In this document: positions 12,291 through 21,398 of the stretch, piece after piece
Layout of the letters: the number at the start of each line of letters is the position of its first letter
Position numbering within the stretch: position 1 is the first letter of the stretch
Assembly (NCBI GenBank): GCA_039621445.1
Contig: CP154957.1
Coordinates: 7,629,114 to 7,693,113, forward strand
DNA from: Euglena gracilis
Taxonomy: Eukaryota; Euglenida; Euglenophyceae; Euglenales
DNA: 64,000 nucleotides
Direction: 5' to 3'
Translations under genes and position numbers: made by a program
The notes under the pieces: model-generated
The model's input: only the letters and a program-made list of their open reading frames with translations
Databases searched by the model: none
Told to the model about the DNA's origin: nothing

Positions 12291-12610
12291 AAATGTTTGG
12301 GCTCCAAAATTGACCTCCCAAATATCCCCCCTGACCCCCCGAATCCCCCCCCCCCCGTGTGCCCCCAGAGCAGGTGTGGGTGTGTGGCCACCTCCCCTGG
12401 GTCCCAAAAAAAAATCCTCCGGAGGCAGGGTTGCCAGGAAACTGTTTCATAATGAGTGCCTCTGTGAGTGTTCCGGTGGTCATGATGACAGCTGATGACC
12501 TAACGATGCATGCCGACCATGTCTGATGTTCGAGACCCTGACTGGCACCGCCACGCCAAAGCACGCCACATTTGTGGGGGTTGGGAAAAAAATTGTATTC
12601 TCCGTGGAAA
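12291..12610 (+). repeat. Partial satellite unit, distal edge
   Basis: Contains the unit end and the landmark ATGCCGACCATG at 12510, then leaves the consensus after TATTCTCCGTGG near 12606. It shares older variants with the first unit. Confidence 0.8.
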
Positions 12611-12770
12611 TATTCTGGGACCCAAGGCAGAGGGTTGCAACCCCAAAAGCAAAAGCATGGGAAGTCCGTGCAACAAGAATGGACAAAAGAATGGGATGTT
12701 TACAATGCAAGTAGGAGGACGGGAGTTATTTCCACTGGTCACTCAATCCCCCCCCCCCCCCGTGGTCTCA

Positions 12771-12883
12771 GCGCAGTCTCTGCGGTGGCTGGATACCTGG
12801 GAACCTCTGTGGAGACATCATCGACCTTGCAGGAACCTTCCTCGGCACACACCTCTGCCGTAGACATTTTCTCCCAATTTTGA
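12771..12883 (+). CDS. Exon-like sequence, unknown protein
   Basis: After a CTCAG acceptor-like edge at 12766-12770, a plus frame reads about AVSAVAGYLGTSVETSST and continues to a TGA at 12881-12883 (ending DIFSQF). Third positions are mostly G/C, unlike the A/T-rich sequence that follows. I do not recognise the protein. The polypyrimidine tract upstream is a C13 run, so the acceptor is not typical. A last exon of a plus-strand gene would fit; chance openness is possible. Confidence 0.3.
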
Positions 12884-13084
12884 CAAAATTTGGCCAGTTT
12901 TGACATGCTTTTTATTTTTCTGGATTTCTGCTGGGAAATGCTTTCGACTGGAAAAATTTCTCATTTTGCAGCAGATTTTTACCTGAGACCAAATTTTGGT
13001 CAAATTTTTGTCATTTTTGAATTTTTCGCTCAAATAAGTTGTGTTTTTGGATCATTATATTCCCAAGAAATCAAAAAAATGTTT

Positions 13085-13120
13085 TATTTTTTTTGTTGCA
13101 CACACACACACACACACACT
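13085..13120 (+). repeat. CA microsatellite
   Basis: About ten CA units near 13097-13118, after a T-rich stretch. The surrounding 12884-13140 is A/T-rich with no gene. Confidence 0.8.
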
Positions 13121-13144
13121 TGTTTAATCTTAGCCAGTATATCT

Positions 13145-13390
13145 CGCACTCTATCTGGTCAAGAGATTTTGAAGTTGGGGTGGGCGAGAGAGGCAGGTTT
13201 GAAGGTGCTCAAGGCTGATTGTATTTTCAGACACCCAGCTTCCAGACAGGGTATCTGAACAGAATTTCATGATGCATGCATTTGTGAATGTTCCGGCGGT
13301 CATGATGACAGCCATGACCTAGCGATGCATGCCGACCACGTCTGATGTTCGAGACCCTGACTGGCGCCGCCACGACAAAGCAGCGCAATT
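13145..13390 (+). repeat. Diverged satellite-unit fragment
   Basis: Carries GGTCAAGAGATTTTGAAG (unit end), then GTTCCGGCGGTCATGATG and ATGCCGACCACGTCTGATG at 13329. It is more diverged than the array units and lacks the G/C-tract part. Evidence that the unit also disperses outside the array. Confidence 0.75.
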
Positions 13391-13565
13391 GCGCAAATTG
13401 ACATTTTTACAATTTTTACAGTTTTTTGTGTATATCAGGTTGCTGAGTCTTGCATGCAACCCAACCATCTGTCAACATCAAATATTCTCTGCCTCCAAAA
13501 CAGTGAGATTTGCGGCCACATTTGAGATGCTATCATTTTTCCATTGTTTCCACCGACCCACAGCA

Positions 13566-13673
13566 TGCCCACCCGCCCAGTCTGCCGTCCAGGCTGTGGG
13601 GGGTACATGGCCATGGCCACCTCGGTGGCTGATGACGATCTTGTGGATGCTTAAATGCAATCACCTATCATCA
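13566..13673 (+). CDS. Exon-like sequence, unknown
   Basis: A pyrimidine-rich stretch ending CCGACCCACAG (13562) precedes a frame that reads MPTRPVCRPGCGGYMAMATS and then VADDDLVDA before TAA at 13671-13673. Cys spacing C-x3-C is visible but matches no family I know. Third positions are G/C-rich. It precedes the split exon-like piece at 13694-13759 by a short intron-sized gap and could belong to the same gene. Confidence 0.3.
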
Positions 13674-13693
13674 CCTGATGCGACTGTTGCAGC

Positions 13694-13759
13694 AAAACGC
13701 CAGCCAGGGGGCAAGTGGCGGTGGCCTTCGAGGTCCGCCCCTTGCCCAAGCATCGCTGT
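13694..13759 (+). CDS. Exon-like sequence, left half, split by a hAT-like insertion
   Basis: Follows a GACTGTTGCAG edge at 13692. The matching right half starts at 14214 after the element at 13760-14205 and its duplicated ATCGCTGT. If the element and one copy of ATCGCTGT are removed, all three plus frames run on well past the junction; one of them gives QNASQGASGGGLRGP then LLHVCRDVLAVGHLLQ to a stop near 14310. I cannot tell which frame is used. The insertion thus seems to sit within formerly coding or at least GC-rich sequence. Confidence 0.3.
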
Positions 13760-14205
13760 CAGGCATTTGCTTCAGGGATTGCAGTACCCCCCCCCCCCGG
13801 GGGGGGCTGGACTGCAGCTAGTCCAAATTTGGCTAGTGGGATTTCTAGCAGACCCCCCCCCCCCGGGGGGTCTGCTAGCAGGGCTAGCTAGTGGAAAAGT
13901 TTTTTCCAGTGACCGGCGCGAAGCGCCGGAAATTTTTTGGGACCCCCAAAAAATGGCCAAAAATGCCCGTTTTTGGCCATTTTTGGGAATTTTTGGAACA
14001 AAATCAGCCAAAAACCTATTAAAAACCTCATTTCCACCTTGGCGCACAGCGCCGGCGGAAAATTTTTTTTTCCCAGTTAGGGGGACCCCCAGACCCCCCC
14101 CCCCCCGGGGGGGGGAGGGGGGCCTAGCTAGTCCATTTTTTTCCAGTGTCTAGCCGATTGGCTAGCCAGTACCCCCCCCCCCCCGGGTGCTTAAGCACAA
14201 GCCTG
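13760..14205. mobile_element. hAT-like MITE, 446 bp, perfect 8-bp TSD
   Basis: Starts CAGGCATTTGCTTCAG and ends GGTGCTTAAGCACAAGCCTG, an imperfect inverted repeat. It is flanked by ATCGCTGT at 13752-13759 and 14206-14213. The interior has C/G-tract hairpins around GCTAGCTAGTCC and a GGCGCGAAGCGCC hairpin with flanking A/T. It has no coding capacity. A related, older copy lies at 17777-18124. The right terminus GCACAAGCCTG is shared with the element at 45302-45597. Confidence 0.85.
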
Positions 14206-14213
14206 ATCGCTGT

Positions 14214-14311
14214 TGCACGTGTGCCGCGACGTGCTAGCGGTGGGCCACCTACTACAGGTCTACAGTCTCCACATAGACCTGGACCTGTCACTGGACCAGA
14301 ATCGGCCCGAA
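14214..14311 (+). CDS. Exon-like sequence, right half of split piece
   Basis: One frame begins LLHVCRDVLAVGHLLQVYS and ends DQNRPE before TAA; its codons are strongly G/C-ending (CTG, GTG, CAC, GAC). It is hydrophobic-helical, unlike simple repeats nearby. The exon appears broken upstream by the MITE at 13760. An alternative plus frame runs to the TGA near 14362 (GVVKAT-like basic end). Family unknown. Confidence 0.35.
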
Positions 14312-14579
14312 TAAAGCCTCATGGTGGAGGAGAGCGTGTGAAAGCTAAAGTTGCCACCTGAAGGAGCCATTGCAGGTGGTGCATCGAGGCCTGTTCATGT
14401 GCCGTGCTATTTGATCGTATCTTTTTCACAACGGTCCCTCAGGTCGGTTTGCCCAAATGATTGACGCCCCCTAGAAGTCTAGGTGGTGAATTTTCCCCAC
14501 ATATGGCACAAAGTGGGGCCCCCATACCTAGGGTATGGGGGGGGTATGGGGGAAGGGTTTGGAGATGTTGTTGATGAGG

Positions 14580-15075
14580 TTTATGGCCCCTGGAACAGTT
14601 GCACAAGTCGCGCGATTTGACCACAAAGCGCGATTTGGCCACAAAAAATGATCGGTAGACGAGGATGAGGTTATTTTTTTTGCCGGGGGGGGTCTGGGGG
14701 GGGGGGCGGGAGCCCCCCCCCCCCCCCCCCCCGGGCACTCGAACAGTTGCATACATCGCGCGATTTGACCACAAAGCGCGATTTGGCCACAAAAAAAGAT
14801 CGGTAGACAAGGATGAGTTTTTTTTTTTGCCGGGGGGGGGGGTCCGGGGGGCGGGAGCCCCCCCCCGGGCACTCGAACAGTTGCATACATCGCGCGATTT
14901 GACCACAAAGCGCGATTTGACCACAAAGCGCGATTTGGCCACAAAAACAGATCGGTAGACAAGGATGAGGTTTTTGTTTTGCCGGTGGGGGGTCGGGGGG
15001 GGGGGGGGGCCCCCCCCCCCCCCCGGGCACTCGAACAGTTGCATACGTCGCGCGATTTGACCACAAAAGGGTCCA
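14580..15075 (+). repeat. Tandem repeat, about 130-158 bp, roughly four copies
   Basis: The motif GAACAGTTGCA recurs near 14593, 14745, 14875 and 15033. Each unit contains CGCGCGATTTGACCACAAAG, GATCGGTAGAC-AGGATGAG and a GCCGGGGGG to CCCCCGGGCAC hairpin. One unit carries an extra GCGCGATTTGACCACAAA copy. Frames on the minus strand through this block are a by-product of the repeat. Confidence 0.85.
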
Positions 15076-15152
15076 GGAGGCCAAAAAAAACGCTTCCGGG
15101 CAAAAAAATTGTATGGGTATGGGGGGGTATGGGGTGTGGGGTATGGGGTATG

Positions 15153-15315
15153 GGGGCCCCACTTTGTGCCATGACTCATTTTCCCAGCGGCTAACAAAAT
15201 GCCCAGGTGGTGGTGCTTGAGCAAAAGCGGGGGGTATGGGGGCCCCACTTTGTGCCATGACTCATTTTCCCAGCGGCTAACAAAATGCCCAGGTGGTGGT
15301 GCTTGAGCAAAAGCC
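15153..15315 (+). repeat. Tandem duplication of about 85 bp
   Basis: GGGGGCCCCACTTTGTGCC...GCTTGAGCAAAAGC occurs twice, at about 15153-15230 and 15238-15315. The same ATGGCACAAAGTGGGGCCCC occurs inverted at about 14506, so the tandem block 14580-15075 is enclosed by an inverted repeat. Confidence 0.8.
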
Positions 15316-15414
15316 TGGTGCGATCTGTCTGCTGTCTGCAATTCAGCATTTCAAGGAAAAAGCATTCGAGTGGAGGAGGGACACCCGGTTTATTGCGCCC
15401 TGGTGAGAGAGCGC

Positions 15415-15490
15415 AGGTTGCATGATGCATTCTTTTCATTCAACGGCTGTGTGATGCCCCAACTGATCCAATCTTTATCCTGACTCCCAT
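15415..15490 (+). repeat. Dispersed fragment of satellite unit
   Basis: GATGCATTCTTTTCATTCAA, CGGCTGTGTGATG and the CTGATCCAATCTTTATCCTG stretch match unit positions near 2010-2085 and the left-edge copy at 40-110. Nothing else of the unit is present. Confidence 0.7.
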
Positions 15491-15654
15491 TCAATGCTTT
15501 GCAGCTCTTTCCGGGAGCGCTGCTTTGCCTTTCTCAAGCCAGACCCCATGGCGTACACCCAGCAATGTTTTTCCAGCCTGAAGCTCACTACCCGGCTGCA
15601 TCCCCCGGGGTCGAGTGAAAATAAAGCTTTGCAGCCCGGCAAATTTGCCCGGCT

Positions 15655-15935
15655 GGACCGCCAGGGGGGGGGGGTGCCACAGCACCACCCACCCCAAAAC
15701 CCGACCCACCTGGGAGGTGTGCATTTCCTCAAAAAGAAGCCTGCCCCAAACCCTCCAAGAAGGCCATTTTTGGCCATGCTGAACCCCCTTTTTTTCTGCC
15801 GAAGGCGCCGGGGCCCAAAAATGGTTATTTTCAAAGGAAATTTGGCTTGGTCGGCAGGCACCGAGGTCCAAAACCGACCCCCCCCCTGGGGGGGGTGCCT
15901 GCTATGGGCAGGCACCCCATAGCACAAGACACCCT
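15655..15935. repeat. Dispersed repeat with GCAGGCACC ends
   Basis: Contains CGAAGGCGCCGGGGCCCAAA, then ATGGTTATTTTCAAAGGAA and GGGGGTGCCTGC/GGCAGGCACCCC. A related copy is at about 37365-37665, and the same organisation (GCAGGCACC, GGCGCC hairpin, C/G tracts) is in 45302-45597 and 47060-47345. Ends not resolved. Confidence 0.5.
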
Positions 15936-15944
15936 CCCCCTCCC

Positions 15945-16132
15945 CAGGGCAGTGCGGGAATTGGCTAAACAGTCAGGGTGGTGGGTGGGGGGTGTCGACC
16001 CCCCCCCACTTCCTCCCGCATTTCCGGGTGCACCAATTTTCAACCCCAAACTTTTTTCCCGGCGCCGAAATTTGTATAAAAATGTGGTGGGGGGGGGTTG
16101 ACCCCCCCATTTGGCCTTCCCGTACAGCCCTG
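15945..16132. mobile_element. Small hAT-like MITE, 188 bp
   Basis: Starts CAGGGCAGTGCGGGAATTGG and ends TTCCCGTACAGCCCTG, an imperfect inverted repeat. It is flanked by CCCCTCCC at 15937-15944 and 16133-16140. The duplication is low-complexity, which weakens it, but the terminus matches the element at 19410-19888 (CAGGGTTGTATGGGAA). Confidence 0.65.
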
Positions 16133-16808
16133 CCCCTCCCCCTCCCCAGGGTTGGTGAAAGGAAGCCTGGTTTGGGGGAGGTTCCACCCTAAAATTTTGG
16201 CGAACAGAATCCAACCCAGCTGGATTTTGCGTTTTGCCTGTTTCCAGGTGCCAGCTGGGTCCAGCCCGGCATCTTGTGGGACCCACTCCCTTTACCCCTG
16301 GACCGTTGATTGTGTGGGGGGGGGATGTCCAGCCAGCACTTTTTTCCAGCTGGTTGGCTGGACCCCCCCCTCAGGGATTCCCTGTATGCCACCATTTGTT
16401 TGGTATGAAGAATGCTTATTGGGCAGAGAGCAGGCCTGACTGGTTGACATGTTGGTGTGGTTGGTGGGTGCTGGTAGGTGGGGAGGTGTGGTGGGTAGGC
16501 AGCTGTCCGGTTGGTAGTTACCAGATGGACGGCGCCATCCCGGTGGTGAGGGGAGGCCACCGGGTATGGTATGATTGATTCCCATTTTTAGCAGGTAACC
16601 GGCAGCTGCAGGTGCCAGCTGAGGTACCAACCGCATTTGCATGTTTCTTTGCATCAAGACCCCCCCCCCCTAGATGTTGGGAGGGGGGGTCCAGACCCCC
16701 CACTCCCCCTCCTTGACAGGTGCCAAAAATAGCAGAAAATTTTCTTCCGGTGCTGCGCACCGGAAAATGAGCAAAAACACCCCTTTTGCTGACTTTTGGA
16801 CATATTGC

Positions 16809-17123
16809 CAGGGCGGTCCTTAGGGGACAGGAAAGTTTTTTTTTTAATTTCTTTAAGGACCGCCCCCCTTTCGGCCAAAGGGCCAACCAAGGGTCGGACT
16901 GGGACTTGAACGGGGGCAAAAAATTAAAAAGTCGAAAAACACAGTTTTTGATGATTTGTTTGGATGGACGATGGTCCAAGGGTGCCAGGAATCAATTTTT
17001 TCCCTGATGTCGACCTGTTCTCGCTGAAAAATGCCCAAATTTCTTGCCCATTTTCCTGAATATTTTTCACTGAGTGTGCTGGGACAGCGGGGGGGTTTTT
17101 TTATTTGCTTAAGGACCGCCCTG
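16809..17123. mobile_element. hAT-like MITE, 315 bp, perfect TSD
   Basis: Termini are CAGGGCGGTCCTTA and its reverse complement in TTAAGGACCGCCCTG; the 8-bp duplication CATATTGC is at 16801-16808 and 17124-17131. A near-identical copy is at 21837-22159. The interior (GATGGACGATGGTCCAAGGG, TGTCGACCTGTTCTCGCTG) has no open frame. Confidence 0.88.
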
Positions 17124-17616
17124 CATATTGCCCATTTTTTGATGTGTTGGTGTTTCCCCCCCCCCAAAAAATGTTCAAAAAATTTCAAAAATTGAGCATT
17201 TTTGGATCGATTTTCAAAGAAAAATCAGGGATTTTTGACCGATTTCCGGCCCTTTGCCCGTCCATGAAATCGAAAAATTTTCGGCTCCCCCTCAGTTTCG
17301 AGGAGTCCGACCCACCTCCCCCCCTCTGTGTGGGAGGGGGGGGTCCGACCCCCCCCCCCCCTCAAGGCTTCCCATCCATCCCTGGGGGGTCCTGGGGGGT
17401 CCCGCAATTCTTGGCAAAAGTTTTGCACCACAAGATGAGGTTATTTTGAAGACCGGGTGCCGAAGGCGCCCGGAACTCCACGGTCAGTGGGTCCTGTGGG
17501 AACCGCCCCCCCCCCCGGTGGGTCCTGGGGGGGGAAACTGGCCATGACTCAGAATTTCAAGTTGGCCACCCATCTTTCGCTGTTTTCCCATATTGCATTT
17601 TGTCCATCTGTTGCAG

Positions 17617-17669
17617 TTTGCCGTCCGTCGTGGACACAAGCAAGGAGGGCTGGGAAAAGGCGATTCAGG
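17617..17669 (+). CDS. Short exon-like sequence
   Basis: A strong pyrimidine-rich run ending CATCTGTTGCAG (17605-17616) precedes a frame reading LPSVVDTSKEGWEKAIQ, and GTTTGA follows at 17670. The frame stays open to 18217, but the downstream part is a repeat. The peptide is helical with a WEK motif; no family recognised. Confidence rests mainly on the acceptor. Confidence 0.3.
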
Positions 17670-17776
17670 GTTTGAAAGGAAGGATGCCTCAATGCTTTTC
17701 AGAAAGGCTTGGCATTTTTCTCTTTGCCCCTCTGTTGCATTTGTGTGCGTTGTTGTGGGGTGAGGTGTGTCGGATG

Positions 17777-18124
17777 CAGGCCATTGTTTATGGGTTCACA
17801 ATCCCCCCCAGGGGCTGGGCTGCTTGTAGTCCAATTTTGGCAAGTGGAAATTGCAGTGGACCCGCAGGAGAATCCGCCAGCAGGCGAGCGAGTGGAGAAA
17901 GTTTTCGGACACCCAAAACCGACAAAAATGTCTTTTCGCCATTCTTGGGCTTTTTTGAAACAAGTCAGCTAAAAAACATCATTTCCACCTTTTTGCACAG
18001 TGCCGGAGGAGAATTTTTTTCTAGTTGCCCCCCCCCCCCCCCCCGGGGGGGGCTAGCTAGTCCATTTTTCCAGTGTACAGCAAACTGGCTAGCCAGTGGA
18101 CACCCCCTGGGTCTTTTAGCAATT
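17777..18124. mobile_element. Older copy of the 13760 hAT-like MITE
   Basis: Left end CAGGCCATTGTTTA and right end TTTTAGCAATTGCCTT align with the termini of 13760-14205. Interiors share GGGCTGG-TGTAGTCCAA, ACATCATTTCCACCTT-TGCACAG and GGGGCTAGCTAGTCC. The flanks GTCGGATG and GTCACATG match at six of eight bases, a decayed target duplication. Confidence 0.65.
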
Positions 18125-18333
18125 GCCTTGTCACATGTTTTTTTTTCAATTTTGCTTTGCAACCAGTTGTTGTGTTTCTTGTTTCACCAGTTGTTGTTTC
18201 TTCTTATGCAACGTTGAAAGGATGCACTCTTGCACCCAGCTGGAGAATAATGCTGAATGGTCTCCAATTTGGGGGGGTTGTTGCATTTTGTTAAATTGTT
18301 TTATTTATAGTTTAAATTTCGGAAACAACTCAC

Positions 18334-18546
18334 AGATGCCAATCCCCAGGGGTCTGGAAGACTTCAATGTGTCCACGACCTTCAATACCCTGGGGTTGGC
18401 CCCCTCCGCGATGAATTTCTGGTGAAGGCCGCCGAATTCCAGGAGTTCGCCGGACAGAAATTGGTCGAAGGGGTGGCAGCGACGAAGGTCCTCGCAACGG
18501 ACATTGGCGAGCAGGTCGTGACGTGGGTTCAGAGCACACCATTGTT
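18334..18546 (-). CDS. Minus-strand exon, unknown protein
   Basis: The best single exon candidate in this part. The minus frame reads NPRHDLLANVRCEDLRRCH, PFDQFLSGELLEFGGL and KFIAEGANPRVLKVVDTL, with GC3-rich codons, and ends at a consensus donor, GTGAGT (18328-18333). The donor follows SRPLGIGI. The 5' edge is less clear; the open frame runs upstream into a purine/T tract near 18570. The sequence is charged and amphipathic, with no low complexity, which separates it from the repeat-derived frames around it. I do not recognise the family. It lies between hAT-like elements, so the gene's introns are repeat-filled. Confidence 0.55.
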
Positions 18547-19042
18547 TGCAGTGTGTTCGACTCCCCCCGTTTTTTTTTTTTTGCTCCACACTCCCCCCCC
18601 CCCCCCTGCTGGAGGGTGCGGTTGGCCAGGTGCTTGGGCCTGGCGCTTTTGGTGCGAGAACACTTTTGACCAAATCCATTGATTTTTGTCCATTTTGGCC
18701 AGCCAGAGTGACCGGCCCAGTGACTTTTTTTTAAGTTTGTGACCCGGGGGGGGGAGGGTATTTAGTGGGTGTTGGTTTTGTACAGGGGGGAGACTCCCCC
18801 CTGAAACCGAAATGTGGGGAAGTGGAGTTTGATATATTTTGGGCCGACTTCAGGACAAAAAAAGGTGCGCAAAAACGCGATTTCCGCTTTTTTTGAGCCC
18901 CAAAGATTTTTCAGGTGCTTTTCTGGCAAGGATATGGTGGGGGGGGGGTGGGAAGTGGGTGATTTTTCCAAAATCACCCACCTCCCCCCCCCACCCCCAA
19001 AGGGTTGACTGTTTTTTTGAAAGTGGAAAGTGACCCCCCCCC

Positions 19043-19205
19043 CGGGGGTCAGTGAACAATGGTGTGGTGAAGAGCAAGCGCGAGCAGCGGAAGGAAGAGG
19101 CCCCCAAGAAGGAGGCCGCGGCGGAGCAGCCCAAGAAGCCGGCGGAACAGAAGGCAAAGAAGGCGCCGGCCTGGCAGCCTCATGAGCGGTTCGCTCTGAG
19201 GATGA
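19043..19205 (+). CDS. Exon-like Lys/Glu/Ala-rich sequence
   Basis: After a GGGGGTCAG edge at 19034-19042, the plus frame reads NNGVVKSKREQRKEEAPKKE, then AAAEQPKKPAEQKAKKAPAW and QPHERFAL. Composition is Lys/Glu/Ala/Pro as in charged linkers of nucleolar, ribosomal or cytoskeletal proteins. Codons are GC3-rich (AAG, GAG, GCC) within an A/T-rich setting. The minus frame over the same bases is Pro/Ala/Ser-rich and less protein-like. 3' edge not resolved; the frame stays open to 19276. Confidence 0.4.
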
Positions 19206-19284
19206 GTTTGTCTGGTTTTTCTTTTGAAAGTTCTTTTTTTCATTCAAATTATTTATTTGGACTTCTAAATAAATAAAATAAAAT

Positions 19285-19297
19285 TGTAACAATAAAT

Positions 19298-19333
<36 letters not shown>

Positions 19334-19376
19334 TATTCTAATAATAATGATAATGATAATGATAATAATAAATAGC
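19285..19376 (+). repeat. AAC and AATAATG microsatellites
   Basis: About fourteen AAC units (19297-19332), then ATAATGATAATGATAATG and TAATAA repeats. Simple-sequence DNA. Confidence 0.9.
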
Positions 19377-19409
19377 ACGTAGTGGGGGCAATCAGAGCTG
19401 TGCGGGATC

Positions 19410-19888
19410 CAGGGTTGTATGGGAAGCTCCGCAGACATGAGGTAGGTGGTAGGGGGGGGGGTCACCCCCCCCCCCCAGTTTCGGAAAGGGGGTCCCCGCC
19501 CACCTCCCTCCCCCTCCTCTGCGAGGGCAAAAAAATTTTCCGGTGCTGCGCGCCGGGTGTGTATTTTAGGACTTTTTTTGAGGGTCAACATGAAATTTTG
19601 GCAAAATGGCAAAAATTGGCCGAAAAAATGGCCGTAACTCAGGCTAGATGGGGAGTTGCTGGGAAATCAAAATACTGTTAGACAGGGCAATTTAAAGGCT
19701 TCAATTTAGGTATTGGACTTTTCTTTTGATTCCCCACCATTTTTGAGAAATTCCAGAAAAATTGACCTTTTGACCCCAAAAAGCGGCCAAAATTTTCGGC
19801 GACCGAAAACTGGAGGTAGGAGGGTCCCCCCCCCCCCCCAGTTTCGGAAGGGGGTCCCCCCCCCCTCGGAGATTCCCATACAACCCTG
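19410..19888. mobile_element. hAT-like MITE, 479 bp, perfect TSD
   Basis: Termini CAGGGTTGTATGGGAA and TTCCCATACAACCCTG are perfect inverted repeats. The 8-bp duplication GCGGGATC is at 19402-19409 and 19889-19896. Interior arms repeat CCCCAGTTTCGGAA-GGGGG in both halves, with a GGTGCTGCGCGCC hairpin between. Confidence 0.9.
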
Positions 19889-20874
19889 GCGGGATCCCCA
19901 AATGCATACAAAAAAATGCATTTTTTTAAAGTTTTTTCTGTGTTTTTTTTTAAAGGCCATCGAATAATACTGCATGGGGGTCGACCCTATGGGTTTTCTT
20001 AAGCTGGAGGGGACCTAGCACCTTTTTCCCAGCCATTATGTTGCAGCCGGGCTGCGGACCTCCCCCCGGGGGTCCACTGAACTACACTTTGGACAAACCC
20101 GGGCTGGACTTTTCGGGTCCAGCTCCCAGCCGGCCAGACCCCCACCCCCTGGAGGGGGGTCCAGCCAGCTGGCCCGCGAGACCCCGGGGGGAGGGTCCTT
20201 CAGAAAACCCCGGGTCATCCTGGGGCACAGTTCTTCAGTCAAAAATTTTCTTCGGTGCTGGACTTTTCTTCTGTGGGGTTCGCCCCCCCCCCATGTGGGT
20301 TCGACCCCCCCCCACAGGGCTTCCTCCCCAGGATGCTTTCAATATGAGAAGTTGTCCAGCGAAAGAGCATGGGGTGAGAGGCTCCCCTGGTGGGACCCCC
20401 GCGGAGGTCCCGCACCTCCCCCAGGGCCGGGGGATCCCCCCCCCCCTTTCGGAGGGTCAACATACTCGGCCGGCCCCGGGCCAGGCTAATGGGTTTTTTG
20501 GGAGGGAGGGCACGCCAATTTAGGGGGTCTGGATTTGGCCCGGGCAGCACCCAGCCGGCTTTGCAGCGCGGGACCGCGGGGGGACCCCCCCCAGTTTCCG
20601 GAGGGGAATTCGGTCTTCCCCTTGCAACCCCCCACCTTAGTTTTTTTTCGCCCAGCACCCCGACCCTGGAGGGGGGGTCCCCCAGCGCCCCGCTGCGACC
20701 CCCGGGGTCCTTCAAAACCGGCCTGGGGCCAGCTCCGCCCCCCCCGTCCCCAGCCCCGCGACGAGGGGGGGGGTCTTGGGTCACCATGGGTTCACCAGCC
20801 CCCCCCCCATGGGGTGCCCCACAGGCACTCCCCCCCCCCCTCCAGATGGTGACCGACCGGCTTTTCCGATGCAG

Positions 20875-20996
20875 AGGAGGCTGCCTGCTCCTGCCAGAAG
20901 CCCAAAGCCACCCCGAAGTCCGAGCCGCCTCCCCCGAAGCCGCAGGCGCCCCCGGCCCCGAAAACCAGAGGCCCCGCAAAGGTGCTGCTGTGCTGA
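20875..20996 (+). CDS. Terminal exon-like, Pro/Lys-rich with paired cysteines
   Basis: TTTTCCGATGCAG precedes a frame reading EEAACSCQKPKATPKSEPPP, KPQAPPAPKTRG and PAKVLLC before TGA (20994-20996). Almost every third base is G or C. The EE-x-C-x-C start followed by Pro/Lys repeats resembles the frame at 21075-21398, so these may be duplicated exons. Function unknown. Confidence 0.4.
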
Positions 20997-21074
20997 GGGC
21001 ACCTCACGCAATCCAAAGCGATCACTCACACTTCGCTTGAACTTTGGGGGTTCGATGTTTCACCGGCCACGAAG

Positions 21075-21398
21075 TTGAACCTCCGGTTCGTTGGATTACG
21101 GCTCAGGCAGATTTTGACAGCCGACAAAAACGGGGGCAATGGCTTTGCCGGCGGAGGAGGAATTGAGAAACCGAAGTTGAAACAAAATTTAAAGGAAGAG
21201 TGCTGTGGGAAATGCAGCGAAAGTCTCTTGACTGACAGCGGCAGCCTTCTCCCGAAGCCCCCGCCCGCCGAGACGCCCAAGCCGCAGCCACCTCCCCAGG
21301 AGCCCCCTGCGCCACAGCCCCCGGCCCCGCAGCCCCCCACCCCACCCCCTGTGCAAGACGCCCCCGCAGCGCAGAACGTGCCGGGCGGGGTTCGATGA
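21075..21398 (+). CDS. Pro-rich terminal exon-like frame
   Basis: The 107-codon frame starts at an ATG after a GATG/TTTCACC context, passes KLKQNLKEECCGKCSESLL and continues as a proline-rich tail (PPPAETPKPQPPPQEPPAPQ) to TGA at 21396-21398. The KEECCGKC cluster echoes the EEAACSC of the frame at 20875. The Pro repeats (PQPP, PPPQ) are typical of disordered linkers or SH3/WW ligands; that role is only inferred. The start may be an exon edge rather than the true initiator. GC3 rises sharply from about 21240 onwards. Confidence 0.4.
   Translation: MNLRFVGLRLRQILTADKNGGNGFAGGGGIEKPKLKQNLKEECCGKCSESLLTDSGSLLPKPPPAETPKPQPPPQEPPAPQPPAPQPPTPPPVQDAPAAQNVPGGVR

Larger units (their letters stand above)
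10891..12509 (+). repeat. Terminal satellite unit with replaced middle
   Basis: The first about 680 bases follow the unit, with small insertions near 11455-11490. The unit end resumes near 12295 (GGGCTCCAAAATTGACC). Between 11571 and about 12290 the usual AATAAGAC segment is absent and unrelated sequence is present, including TTAGGG-like repeats and a fragment of the repeat found at 59381-60042. Confidence 0.8.

Noticed and set aside
14580-15315. CRISPR array
   Set aside because: Spacers are not unique, units are directly adjacent, and the genome is eukaryotic.
14439-15341. 300-codon minus-strand frame and overlapping ones
   Set aside because: It is the translation of a 130-158 bp tandem repeat with poly-G/C tracts; the peptide repeats follow the DNA repeat.
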